Shown in pieces: positions 32,973 to 43,181 of a stretch of 64,000 nucleotides of DNA. This stretch comes from Scolanthus callimorphus (lineage: Eukaryota > Cnidaria > Anthozoa > Actiniaria > Edwardsiidae), in the NCBI GenBank assembly GCA_033964015.1, contig CM066916.1, positions 17,942,675 to 18,006,674 of the forward strand. Reading direction: 5' to 3'. Position 1 is the stretch's first letter. Each line of letters opens with the position of its first letter. Position numbers and translations under genes: made by a program. Under the pieces are notes generated by a model. That model was given only the letters and a program-made list of their open reading frames with translations. It did not search any database and was not told the DNA's origin.

Positions 32973-35900
32973 GGATGAGTTCCGCTTTTAGGGTTCAGCC
33001 ACACCCAGTTTGGTATCTTTTAAAGGTTAAATCCTTGTTTTCAACGTGCACCCCAAGATGTTAGCATCAGAATGCTTGTACGTGCAAACATTGTTTTCTT
33101 TTGTATTGGCCACTAAATATGAATATTTTTGTTGATTGTAAAATCAATCAATCAATCAATCTTCAATCTCTATTAATGTTATTTTTCAGGACAAACTTTA
33201 CACACACACTTTACACGTCCAGCTCTTACCATCTGTCAATGCAGGCTCTACAGAATGAATGAACACAGGCTAAGATGATTTCTGATTGCTGTTCCATGCA
33301 TATGCAACATTCCTCCATCTCTGATACATCAGCAGTAGCCTCATCAACTCTACAATTTAAAAAACGTTTAGAGGTTGCTTCCCAAGTCCCAATGGCAAAC
33401 CAATGATTTGAAAAGTTATTCTGGAGCTATAATAATAATAGTTTAATAATAATAAGGCGCAAATTAGCATATGTATATGATCAAATGCGTCTATAAATGC
33501 GAGCTATAATTCAACATATTATTAGTATTAGTATTTTTGCCAAACCCTCCTGCCATGAGAGATACAGGTTTTTTCTCTCTATTATATGGGACATGACCTT
33601 GGGTTTTTGCCTGGTGACTGACATCCCATAACAGTTTGGATTCATTTTACAGTAGTCAGTGGGAACATGTAAAATAGAGCACTCCAACTGTACCTTGTAA
33701 TAATCATTGAAGCAGTGAGAGTTTCTCTAGCTTGCTCGAGTGTTATTGAGTGATAGGTCTGAAAATAATAAACAATAATAATTTCAGGGTTTATATAGCA
33801 CTATTTGCTCATAGCGCTTTACATAGAAATAGAAGACTGTTTACAATTGCATTACAATCAATTCATGTACAAACATTGGTCTGTGAAGGGTAAAGTTATG
33901 TATGACTACTGTAAACTGTTTCCTAAGAATGAGCAATGAAAGTGAAAATTATAAACAATCATAGCCCTTGAATGGAGTTATCCCAGTTCACATATTTCAC
34001 AAGCTACCTTTGGTCACAAAGACCTTGGGTAGTAATAACACTCAAAGTGAGAATAAATCAGTGGCAGATCCAGAGGGGATTCAAAGTTTTCCTCAGAACC
34101 TCCCTTGAGCATCAGAACAATAAGGATTTCCTGTGTTACCCAGGCTGCTTGCAGACAAGCTCTCCATAATAATATAAGCCTGTATCAGTATAGTCCAGGT
34201 CGTAGTCTTCGCTCAGCAAACCAATGTCTCCTTGTCGTCCCTGGGTCTAATCAAAAGACTTATGGTGACAGGGCATTCTCAGTGATAATGCCCTGCCCAT
34301 TGACATAAGGAGAAGCAGTTCTCTTTTAATTTTTAAAACGCACCTAAAAACTCATCTTTTTAAACAAGCATTTTTAGAGATTATTATTATTATTATAGAT
34401 TCTTATTTTTTAATTGTAGCATTGTAAAGCGCCATAGAGCAGTTAATGTATATGGCGCTATATAAATTTATTATTATTATTATTATTATTATTAAGAAAC
34501 AAAATCCTGCATAGTAAAATCATGGATCTGCCAAATGTAAGGCACAATTGAGGTGGGGTGGCTGCTCAAATCTATTGTATGCTACAAGAGTCCTATGGAT
34601 ACTAGCCCCTCAGTACCACACTGTACCTCTCCACTTTCATCTACTTCCTCCCACTGATCCTTGTCATCCAGTGTTCTGGTACACCTTACTTGTCTTGTTA
34701 TGTCTCGGTAAACTTTACAGAACTGCCGGAGATCTAATATTTTTCTTGTCTCTATACTCCCAGACAATTTGTTAATCTAAAACAAAAAGAAAATATTAAA
34801 TTCAAATGAAATGGAAAAAGAACTTTCCATGGACAGGATTTGTTGGGAAATACCGAGTGATTTTCTCATACTACTTGATTCCCAATCATGAAGAACCCAC
34901 AAACACTTCCCAAATAAATATTGTTTTTGTGAGTCTTTTCCCAGTCTTTGCCAATCTGAATTCCAGCAATTGACCATTTTTAATACCATTCTCTTCTTCT
35001 GCCGCGGGACCTACGGTTTACGTCCTTATCAGAGAAGACATGAAGGTCTTACCATTTGCAGATGTTAGAGCAAAGGCAGCACCTTCTCCTCAATTATTTA
35101 GAAAAGACCCTGAGTGTTGCCTTCTCTTATTTAGAAAAGACCCTGAGTGTTGGTTCGGCTAGGGTTTGAACTCCCAACTTCCCACACATAAGTCTGGCAC
35201 TCTACCACTGTGCTAACAGGTTGGCTAAGTGGTTTAAGATGTTGTGAGAACACCCTTGAGCTGTTCCGACTCATTCTGGCGAAGACAGCTTTTGTTATTC
35301 AAAACAGACAAGCAATATTCTCATCACATATTTATGTTGGATGCTCATCATCTTTAAAACTACCATAATTCCTATTTCATGCATTGGAAAGTCAGCTTTC
35401 CCACTTTTAAATTCCCACCAGTGGATTTCTGCAGAAATATCATGTGATAGTGTGTGATAGCATAATAGTAAAATTAATGCTGACCTTGAAGCATAAAATT
35501 CTGACAGTTGCTTTCCATAAATAAGTATCATCAGATGTTTCTTTGACAGTAAATAAGATCTGTGTATTACTGTCTTCGGCAAAACGCTGAAGTCTGCAAA
35601 ATAATTATATGCTCATTAGTAGTGATCCCTGTTGACTGGTTGACTGGTTTTATTGCACCTGGATAATGTTAACAGCAACAGTGGAATGTGTAATTCCAAA
35701 AAAAAAAATTTAATACCCGGCCACCACAGAGGGAATTGGAAATTCTATTGTAGGGGTGGGAGGGAGGTCAATCTGCCTGATTTTCCAGGGGGTTATAAGA
35801 TGCTATTTTCCATTTGTATTTGATTTTTTGGAGCGTGGGCCAACCAGGAATCCCCCACACACAAAAAAATATCTAAAAAAAAAACACTGGAGAGCTGGGT

Positions 35901-37732
35901 CTATGCAAAGAGAAGAGAAGTATCAAAACCATGCAACAGAGAGTTTCAAATTCAAGCTAAAGGCTAGCTACCAATGAAACCATCCATCCATTTTTATGTG
36001 AAATTAAGTCGACTAGTTTATCTCATTATCTGACATAGTAAAACTGCAGACGAATGTTGGCTCCATGAATCAGCCATTCACCACATGAATTCTGAGAAGC
36101 TTTGTTTTGTTTTGTTTTTCCTTGCATTTCACTGTTGCAGAAACGTCTGTGGGTATATAACAAGATCTTGGGAAAACATAACTTACATACTGTTGATGTG
36201 CTTTACTGTATCTGAAAAGAAGGAGGAAATGCTTAAGAGGGTGAACTGTTACAATTATATAATAATTGTTCTGGAATTACACATTTCAAGGTCACCCATC
36301 ATCCCATCGTTGCTATCCCAACAACTGACTTGGTATACCAAGTCAGTTGTTGGGATAGCAACGGGTACCTTAAAATTTTGAAAGTCTTTGTAAAATAATA
36401 TTGCCAAATCTTGGAATCTCTGCCTTTTTTTTTTTTTGCACGTCTCAGAGTCTCGTTTTTCTCACAATTTTGACCATCTTGGAGTCTCAGATTTTTTCTA
36501 CCGTGGTCTCAGAGTCTTGAATTTTTATCAAGCAAAGCATGATACCATCAGATGCAGGGATGTCGACACCAGGTCTGCTCAACAAATTTGGAGACTGCCT
36601 TGGAATGGCAAAATTTTGTGCAATTCTCACAGTAGAAATACAGTAAATGTATGGGCCCGTGAACCCCTAGTTATGTTCTGATTTAGCTCATTTGCTGATT
36701 AATCAAAGTCCTCAACCAATAGGAACATGTAGAAAATGCAAGTCTGATTTACTTTCAACAATCATCTGAAATCTGCTCTGAATATTACCAGTGGCATGCG
36801 CAGCCTAAAGGCCTGTAGGCATGGGCCTGCAAATTTTTCATGGGAGGCCTTTAGGTTTGAAAAATCCCAGTCTCATACCCAGACGTTATTTTTTTGCGTC
36901 TCTTGCTGTGATTTTCTCTGTGAAAATTGTTTTTGAGGCGTAGGGACTGGGAATGAGTATCACACAGCACGCAATGAGCTGTGGGTTTCTCCGCATATCC
37001 CATAACTCTCTGCGCGTCCTGTTAAAACTATCCCACAACTCCTGCGTGCCCTGCTAAAACTATCCCACAAGTCTTTGCGCGCCCTAAAAACATGCATGCA
37101 TGTCTTAGGGTCTTATCTAAAATCTTACAAATCCATCACATGACAGGGCTTTAGCCAGCATGAAAATTAGTAGAAAATATATAATGTAACTTCAAAGCAA
37201 CAATATTTATGATGAAGTGGAATGGTCAAGGGTTCAGGAAAGTTGCACAGGGTGCCCAAAGTAGAAAATGTTGAAAATGTGAAGTTGAGCACCAAAACCT
37301 CAGTGCAACAAAAGGAGACTAGCTTTATTACAACAAGATTCAAGAGGGTGGTAAAATTGATTCTATAAGTATGTGAATGGCTGTGACTGTAAGGGATACA
37401 AACATACATGTAACTGTCGCTAAAAATATTCTAGACCTTTTTTCTCAATCAAGTCGGTATAAGCGGTAAAACTTGAATTTTTAAACCTCCCCTCCCAGTT
37501 CCAAACTGCTAAAAAATATGAAACCTGAAATCAAGTGGTTGACTAATAGTAGTTGACCAATAAACCACCTTCAATCTTCAGTGATAAAGAGAAACTTTAA
37601 AATAGGCAATAATTTATACAGAAAATTTAGATACGAACCAAGTAGTCCGGCATGCGAGAGAATTGCCAAATCCCTGAGTACCAACGCGTGATCTTGCAAA
37701 ACTTTCGAAGCAGCACTGTACTGCTGACCCAT
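31505..37732 (-). CDS. RNF141: RING finger protein 141-like E3 ligase, six exons
   Basis: Exons in transcript order: 37732-37639, 36211-36187, 35593-35485, 34776-34690, 33339-33230, 31646-31505, all with GT-AG sites and consistent phase; 567 bp in total, about 188 residues. The protein starts MGQQYSAASK, where Gly2 is a possible myristoylation site. It continues with the conserved YLWKATVRILCFKINKLSG and LDLRQFCKVYRDITRQ segments of RNF141. A C-terminal C3HC4 RING follows: ECCICMEQQ, CVHSFCRACIDRW and CPICRDLLE, split by an intron after the tryptophan. The RING predicts ubiquitin-ligase activity. The linker before the RING is shorter than I recall for vertebrate RNF141, so a linker exon may be missing or the 33.3 kb acceptor may differ. 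Introns hold LINE, SINE and poly-C elements. Confidence 0.9.
31720..32079. mobile_element. Inverted-repeat MITE (GTCCACACTAACGCG ends)
   Basis: TTAGACCCCGTCCACACTAA at the left and the inverse of TTAGTGTGGACAGGGCCTTA at the right. Internal repeats of GTCCACACTAACACGCTG suggest a tandem or rearranged copy. Lies in the last RNF141 intron. Confidence 0.8.
32150..32398 (-). repeat. Family H repeat, copy 3 (minus)
   Basis: It starts with G21 (32153-32173) and runs GTATCTTTTAGGGGTTAAAA through GATGGGTATCTTTTA. It is cut at 32398 by a LINE insertion. Confidence 0.8.
32398..32936 (-). pseudogene. LINE RT C-terminal fragment with (TGTA)n tail
   Basis: The minus strand encodes QSRAARFITGANYTIRSKDI, LGWQSLESRRKKAKLVIIYK, and in a second frame SFSYNGAMLWNSLSKEAK. 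This is a common LINE C-terminus. The 3' end is AATAAAGATG plus TGTA repeats at 32398-32417. It inserts in a family H element. Confidence 0.82.
32937..32970. repeat. Poly-C tract, 34 bases
   Basis: It sits immediately after the LINE fragment and before a piece with TTTGGTATCTTTTAAAGG, likely the rest of the split family H copy. Confidence 0.85.
33230..33339 (-). CDS. RNF141: RNF141 exon: first half of RING
   Basis: It encodes EMEECCICMEQQSEIILACV and HSFCRACIDRW; the donor AGATG|GTAAGA splits the tryptophan codon. The 5' edge is uncertain: an acceptor after GATGAG (33339) keeps phase with the previous exon. The stronger-looking one after TTGTAG (33349) would need a different upstream phase. 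Confidence 0.85.
33765..33855 (-). repeat. LINE/SINE 3' tail fragment
   Basis: Minus strand: AAAGCGCTATGAGCAAATAG, then CTATATAAACCCTGAAATTA and ATT repeats. This is the same tail type as the one at about 34425-34494. Confidence 0.6.
34190..34494 (+). pseudogene. LINE C-terminus and 3' tail
   Basis: LLVVPGSNQKTYGDRAFSV is a LINE C-terminal peptide. It is followed by GTAAAGCGCCATAGAGCAG, GGCGCTATATAAATT and an (ATT)n tail at 34469-34494. In an RNF141 intron. Confidence 0.72.
34690..34776 (-). CDS. RNF141: RNF141 exon
   Basis: An 87-bp phase-0 exon encoding INKLSGSIETRKILDLRQF and CKVYRDITRQ. Donor CAA|GTAAGG. The frame stays open past the donor, so a longer form using a later GT cannot be excluded. 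Confidence 0.85.
34990..35226 (-). mobile_element. tRNA-derived SINE
   Basis: Minus strand: GTTAGCACAGTGGTAGAGTG (A box), GGAGTTCAAACCC (B box), then a body with CTTCATGTCTTCTCTGATAA and ACGTAAACCGTAGGTCC. A 25-bp piece (CAACACTCAGGGTCTTTTCT) is duplicated in tandem. Confidence 0.8.
35485..35593 (-). CDS. RNF141: RNF141 exon
   Basis: It encodes LQRFAEDSNTQILFTVKETS and DDTYLWKATVRILCFK. Acceptor TATTTTGCAG, donor AAG|GTCAGC. Confidence 0.88.
36187..36211 (-). CDS. RNF141: RNF141 25-base microexon
   Basis: It lies between CTTCTTTTCAG and GTAAGT. It adds DTVKHINS and joins in phase on both sides (phase 1 in, phase 2 out). The position matches the region of RNF141 between the MGQQ exon and the YLWK exon. 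Confidence 0.82.
36308..36363. repeat. Perfect 56-bp palindrome
   Basis: CGTTGCTATCCCAACAACTG continues to GACTTGGTA, and the reverse complement follows with no spacer. All 28 pairs match. Confidence 0.92.
36985..37095 (+). repeat. Short tandem repeat, unit about 42 bp
   Basis: Units AAAACTATCCCACAA preceded by GCGCGTCCTGTT or GCGTGCCCTGCT, about 2.5 copies. Confidence 0.6.
37639..37732 (-). CDS. RNF141: RNF141 first coding exon
   Basis: ATG at 37732-37730 opens MGQQYSAASKVLQDHALVL, ending at donor CTTG|GTTCGT. The MGQQ start is shared with RNF141 proteins. Confidence 0.85.
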
Positions 37733-38799
37733 CTTGGTCAGGCTAAGTCGATAAATACGGCAATCGCACAAAACATTAAACTGGAAAATGAGTAATGTAA
37801 TGTTTTGTTTCCTGATCCATATTTTTTGCAAGTGGGATTTTACTCTCTGTTGGGTTTTCAAGCCTGCAGTAAGCGTCCAGCGGAGTTACGTAAAACAACA
37901 CACAGGCAACCCAGTTAAGGGAGCAGGTCAAAACAAATGCATGGCTGGACCACAGGGAGCTCACTCTTCCGGTAAAATAAAAGTAAATGTGTTATTTTGT
38001 TCCTCCGTTCTTTTATCTGTCAATGGGAATCCTGTGTATTGTTACCACTTGGACCCTAGGGAACGAGGTTACGTCATGCTAGTTTCTGATTGGCCACTAT
38101 CAGTAATTTTAATAACAAAGGAATTCATTGACCTTCACAACCAAGGGAGGAAACTCGACGCGATTTTTCGTACAGGTTATGCCTCTAGTTAATTCGGGGC
38201 GACGGAAGTAATTAGGTATTCAAATACATTTACATGATAAACGAACTTCCGTTGAATGCGTTACTGCATAATCATTCGGAAAACAAAACGAAACGCAATA
38301 AATTTCTCGATTACTATTGGTCTGAAGCTGATTTTGCAGTGAAGTGACTGTTTTCACAAAGAAATGTGATTGGCTAGTCTCGTTTAGCTAGTTTTGTGTC
38401 CACACTATTATCTTAAGTTGGACCTTCTATTTCATCTGGCTCGCAGCCTCGCAGCGCTCGTGACGACTCGCTCAGGTTCCGTAAATTGTTTTCATCGACT
38501 TCGGAAACTGATCGAGTCCCTCAAAAGCGCTTCGGTGTTCTTTGATGTGTAATAGGGGGTTCAGTGACAAATTCAACTAAACGGTAAATATATTTAAATG
38601 GCGTGTACTCTATCAACGTTAATACAAAACTTCCAAAAACCAGTCGGGAAGGAGCTGATGCACAATTGCACACGGGCTACATCTTGCCCTCAGTCCCGCA
38701 TGGGCACTAGTACACAGTGGCCCAACATTTGCACTTCCACAGTTGCGGTGTTTGATTGACTACCTAAGCCATGACGCAGTTTGATGGTTAGTCGTACTT
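37733..38799. other. RNF141 upstream region
   Basis: It likely includes the RNF141 promoter and 5' UTR (minus-strand direction). No specific signal is strong enough to mark. Confidence 0.4.
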
Positions 38800-38975
38800 G
38801 AAAAACATGGCATGAAATATCCATTTCTAAACAACGTGGCATGAAATGTCCATTTCTAAATATGATTGCATTAAATAAGTTCATTTCTAACTAACATGGC
38901 ACCAAATGTTTGTTTCTAAACAACATGGCATGAAATTTTCTTTGCTAAAAAACATAGAATCAAATGTATATATTC
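38800..38975 (+). repeat. Degenerate tandem repeat, unit about 35 bp
   Basis: About five units of the form AACATGGCATGAAATGTCC followed by ATTTCTAAAC. Confidence 0.7.
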
Positions 38976-39018
38976 TCGGGAATATATTTATTGGTGTTCT
39001 ATTAGTACGACCCTGATT

Positions 39019-39080
39019 GCGATCCTAACTGCGATCCTAACTACGATCCTAACTGCGATCCTAACTGCGATCCTAACTGC
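39019..39080 (+). repeat. 12-bp minisatellite
   Basis: Five to six copies of GCGATCCTAACT. Confidence 0.9.
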
Positions 39081-39120
39081 TTAAATAGCTAAGCTCAAAC
39101 GAAACGTATTTGATACAAAA

Positions 39121-39690
39121 TGAGTAGCGTTGCAGCATTTACACTCGTTTTCAGTCACACGTGCACCCTGCGCTTTTCGATTCCGAGTCGCGACTGGTGT
39201 TTCGTGGACGTCAATCAAGACTTTCGACCTAGCCACAGGCCCACAAGCTAGCAAAATATGGCCGACCGCGCATTTTAGGTTTAATACAGCCGATTGCGTT
39301 TGAGCGTTTTACCCTAACAGTTCGCACGTTATGTTTGAACGTTTGAAAGTTGCGTTTCTAGGATGAAACGACACGTTTCTATGGCGAACCAAAGAGTTCT
39401 GTTCTCTCTGATTGGTCAGTGAAAAATACACATGGCGGTTGCCATTGGAAACGTCCGACTTTTTGTCTCACAACGCAACTTTCAAACGTTCAAACGTAAC
39501 GTGCGAACTGTTAGGGTAAAACGCTCAAACGCAATCGGCTGTAATGCTCGTCGGCCACATTTTGCTAGCCGTAGGCCCGTGGCTACAATAGGTCGAAAGT
39601 CTTGATTGACGTCCACCAAACACAAGTCGCGACTCGGAAACGAAAAGCGCAGGGTGCACGTGTGACTGAAAACGAGTGTAATGTAGCAAA
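39121..39690. mobile_element. Outer palindromic element enclosing a MITE
   Basis: The left arm (ACACTCGTTTTCAGTCACAC, TCGCGACT, GGACGTCAATCAAGACTTTC) is inverted at 39550-39690. The centre is occupied by the TA-flanked MITE at 39285-39543. Confidence 0.82.
39285..39543. mobile_element. TA-flanked palindromic MITE, family B, copy 2
   Basis: TIRs CAGCCGATTGCGTTTGAGCG and the inverse ending CAATCGGCTG, flanked by TA. Matches 3618-3871 along its length. Confidence 0.85.
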
Positions 39691-40286
39691 CTTCTGAGTG
39701 AAAAAAAAAACACCTAAGCGTCCTATAAGAAATCGTAGACATAGAAGATGTTCTCTACATTAACTTTATTTCCTTGCTTTGCTGACAACGCAATAAATCT
39801 TGTTTCTATACGAGACTTAATTTTGGTAACATTTTTTAGCATTGAATATTTACGCATATAAATAGACATGTATTGTAATGTGCAAAGTTTCGCAGAATAC
39901 TACTCGAAAATTACGTAACGAATGAGTCTGAGTTCATATTTTGTATTAGAATCTTGGTTTTGAAATAAAAAATACATTCATCTGACCGCATTTACCAGCC
40001 AGATTTTATATAAATCTAGGTAATTTTCGTTTCCAAATTGGGTTTTAGAAAATACTACTTGAATTATCGCTTTGCCTATTTGTAAACACTTGCAATATAA
40101 TAGCTATATAATAGCTGCCCGATGTGAGTTTCCTCCCTTGCTAGTATTCACTAGGTTGTGAAGGTCAATGCATTCCTGGGTGAGCTCCCGGTGGCTGGAC
40201 CCAAACTGAAACGGTTGGGAACCACGCCCCTACATGGGAGAAAGGGACTGAGCCCCAGAGCTGCTCCAACATCATTATTTATCGCC
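39691..40286. other. Intergenic, nothing recognised
   Basis: AT-rich, no gene supported. Confidence 0.4.
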
Positions 40287-40413
40287 GGGGGGGGGGGGGG
40301 GGAGTCAGAGGAATGCAGTCAAAATGCAGTGATCCTCCCTCTATAAGTAAATGATTAACGTGATCCCCCCTCAGAGCAGTTAAACGTTTTCGTGATCCCC
40401 CCCCCCCCCCCCC
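40287..40413. repeat. Poly-G and poly-C tracts around a GATCCCCCC-rich segment
   Basis: G16 at 40287-40302 and C17 at 40397-40413. The middle matches about 7193-7260 (AAATGCAGTGATCCTCCC, ATGATTAACGTGATCC). Confidence 0.7.
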
Positions 40414-41029
40414 GCCCCCTATTTGACCTAGTACAAGGCAATTTACAAATAGAGGGGAGCGCGGTTTTCTTTCGTTGCGTGCGAAGCGCGCCCGAATTTT
40501 CATAAACGCATTTCATGAAGCCATTTCATTGATAAAAGCATTTTCACCAAGAAAGTGTAGATGAACATTCCGTTATTTTTTATGTATAGTAAACAAATCC
40601 GGTAGGTTTTATTGTTCATCGCGCAATTGCGCGCCGAAATTTATTCATTTGCGCGGCCCAAACGACGAATTTCTATGCCTGTAACGTCGAACACACGCTT
40701 ACTCTTCTTTCGAACAAAGTGACTGCCCGCCAGGCCTATCACTGCAGGGCATTTTTGGTAGAGTTTGTTTTTCCTCGCCAAGATAGAGTTGTCCCCCCCC
40801 CCTTCCCCCCCCAGGCGATAAATAGCGCCCTGGAGCGCGCAAACGCCCTTTTGCAATCACGCCCAGCACGAAATTTACGTTCCTAGATACCATTCCCCTC
40901 CAGGGAATACCAGTGAATTATTTGCAGAACCGCGTACAAGTAAAACTGAAGCTGGATCCAATAAAGGACCTATCAACCAGTGGATATTTAAGAAAGAATA
41001 AAAACTTGAATGGTTGATTAACAGCTTAT

Positions 41030-41556
41030 TATAATTTTCATTTTACGATATTTCGGTCAGCCAGTACCGACCTTCTTCTGGTAATGGAGAATATTTACAT
41101 TGGTTAACTACTATAAATAAAATAACCGTCAAAATTCAAATGTGAAATGGATACATACAAGTAGAGTGTCACGTGATAACGCGTTACAGAAAGAGAAAAC
41201 ATTGAGATACATATATATATATAAAGATCTAGCAGCTGAAATTGTTGACATTTTCGTCTCTTGTATTGAGACCTTTAGGTGATAAAGTTTGACCTCTGTT
41301 TATATAAAATGCCTCCCTTGCTTTCCTTACAGAATCTCTTTTGTTACTTAGTTGTTCTAAAGGGATAAGTAGCATGTCTTCGGATGTATGGTTAGGGATG
41401 TTATGGAGATGGAGAGCGGCGGTAGTGTGTGTGGATTGGCTGTCAGAGTCGAGTGTGCATCTGTGTTCGTTGAAACGTTCCCGTAATTGTCTTTTGGTTT
41501 CACCTATGTATTGAAGGTTGCATCGCTTGCAGTTAATCATGTATATAACATTAGAA
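41030..41556 (-). pseudogene. Penelope-like element 3' fragment with GIY-YIG domain
   Basis: The minus strand reads SNVIYMINCKRCNLQYIGET, then KRQLRERFNEHRCTLDSDSQ and AREAFYINRGQTLSPKGLN, ending near 41229. It is homologous to but diverged from the 22-25 kb copies. The tail at 41051-41080 has a hammerhead-like CAGAAGA...GAAA with one core mismatch (CAGA for CUGA). The RT domain is missing; it joins BEL/Pao sequence at about 41556. Confidence 0.88.
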
Positions 41557-42160
41557 GTCGAGGCAATGATTAATGACGCAGACATTACAGCGGAACAAGA
41601 ATTACATTATCTCAGGACTTACACAAGCGGCGAAGCCCAAGAATTAGTGGACAATTTTCGTAAGAGAAAACAACGTGATCCCGCTAAAACGTTTAAGGAA
41701 TTATGGGTCGAACTGGAGAAACGTTTTGGCAACTCGGCGGCGCTAACGCAAACATTGATCACACGCTTATGCGAGGCCTTTAAGTTTGGCGATAAGAATA
41801 ACACGAAGCTACGAAAGTTTGCAGATCTTTGCGCGGACATAGACTGTCAGGTTGCGCGCAGCTACCAGGGTTGGCTTGTCTCAACTATTCTATCGCGATA
41901 CGCCCCGTGGTAGAAAAGCTCCCGGCTTATCTTAGAAACAAATGGGAAAAGACGATCGTGGACTATGCGGACAAACACCAAGACGCGTACCCTACGTTCC
42001 ATGAATTTACGCGGATGGTACAGAAGCAGTCACGGATCAAGAACCACCCAACCGTCCTCGTTCCCCTTAGAGCGGCACCCAGGAACGCCGCCCCGATCAT
42101 AACAAAGGAAAAGGGCGTGGCAGTACGCCACGAGAACCGGAAGAGAGACGCACCTTGAAG
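41557..42160 (+). pseudogene. BEL/Pao gag fragment
   Basis: TAEQELHYLRTYTSGEAQEL and ELWVELEKRFGNSAALTQTL match the Pao-type gag region. The frame changes near 41880, after which VVEKLPAYLRNKWEKTIVDY continues it. The N-terminus is missing at the Penelope junction. Confidence 0.82.
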
Positions 42161-42610
42161 ACGAGTGCAACTTGCGATGCTAAAGAAGTATCCATACAAA
42201 CTTCATCGACACGCGTCAAAGACGACAAGCCTTGCGAGGACCAGCCTACAAAGTTTTGTCCCTATCACGACAGAAAGAGTCACGATCTAGCCGACTGTAG
42301 AGCCTTCAAGGAGATGTCCCCAGACGAGAGAAAAGAGTGGGTTTTACAAACGGGTCTCTGCTACCGTTGCTTTGCGCCATCCCACAAGGCCGCAGCCTGT
42401 AAGACCGACACGAAGTGCTCCCTGTGTGGAAGTGAACGTCACCCGGACCTCCTTCACAAAGATCCCACAGAGAAGAAAAAAGTCGGTGACATTCGAGTGG
42501 GCGACAGCGGGTCGTCCGAGAGTCACGTGGTAAGCAAGTGCAAGTCGTCCTCCTGGAAGTCTACAAGGCCGAGAATCCAAGCGAATCTCACCGTACGTAT
42601 GCCATTCTAG
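42155..42610 (+). pseudogene. BEL/Pao zinc-knuckle region
   Basis: KFCPYHDRKSHDLADCRAF precedes a canonical CX2CX4HX4C knuckle (CYRCFAPSHKAAAC) and CSLCGSERHPDLLH. Frame differs from the gag fragment upstream, so a frameshift lies near 42155. Confidence 0.82.
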
Positions 42611-43101
42611 ACGATCACAGTAATGCTTCTATTATAACACCGGAGCTCGCGGATAAACTTGGGTTAAACGGCACTCGATGGAAGTACTATTTATCTACCT
42701 GCAGCGGCGAGGAGGAACGCTACGGCCGTAGAGCTACAGGTCTGGTAGCCAGGTCAGTTCAAGGAAGTACTGCGAAGCTACCCACCCTGATAGAATGTGA
42801 CGGAGTCCCCAGAAACAAGGAAGAAATCCCGATACCGGACATCGTCAAACAGCACTCCCACCTGCAAAGCATAGCAGACGAGATCCCGCCTCTAGACAAA
42901 GACGCGGATATAGGACTCCTAATTGGAAGAGACGCGCCTGAACTGTTAAAGGTACGAGCCTTTAAGAATGGCCCTAAAGGCGCTCCGTGGGAGCAGAAGA
43001 AAACTCTGGGATGGACGATTTCCGGACAAGCTTGTCTTGGTATGGTGAACGGAACTATCCAACGCGAGAAGAACAGTTGTCTCGGTGAACGAAGAAAGTG
43101 A
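42538..43101 (+). pseudogene. BEL/Pao aspartic protease region
   Basis: TYAILDDHSNASIITPELAD occupies the position of the retropepsin active site; the usual D-S/T-G is replaced by DDHS, so activity is doubtful. IGLLIGRDAPELL and LGWTISGQACLG follow, typical of the Pao protease and its junction to RT. Confidence 0.78.
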
Positions 43102-43181
43102 GGACCCGTCACACGAGGTACCGCCTCAGACAGCCGCGAAGGGGCCAGACAAAGAGTTGTCTAACTGCTCAGGTGAATTAA

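Noticed and set aside
37788..38192. A 134-codon plus-strand frame upstream of RNF141
   Set aside because: No recognisable domain. It overlaps the probable RNF141 promoter and 5' UTR on the other strand.
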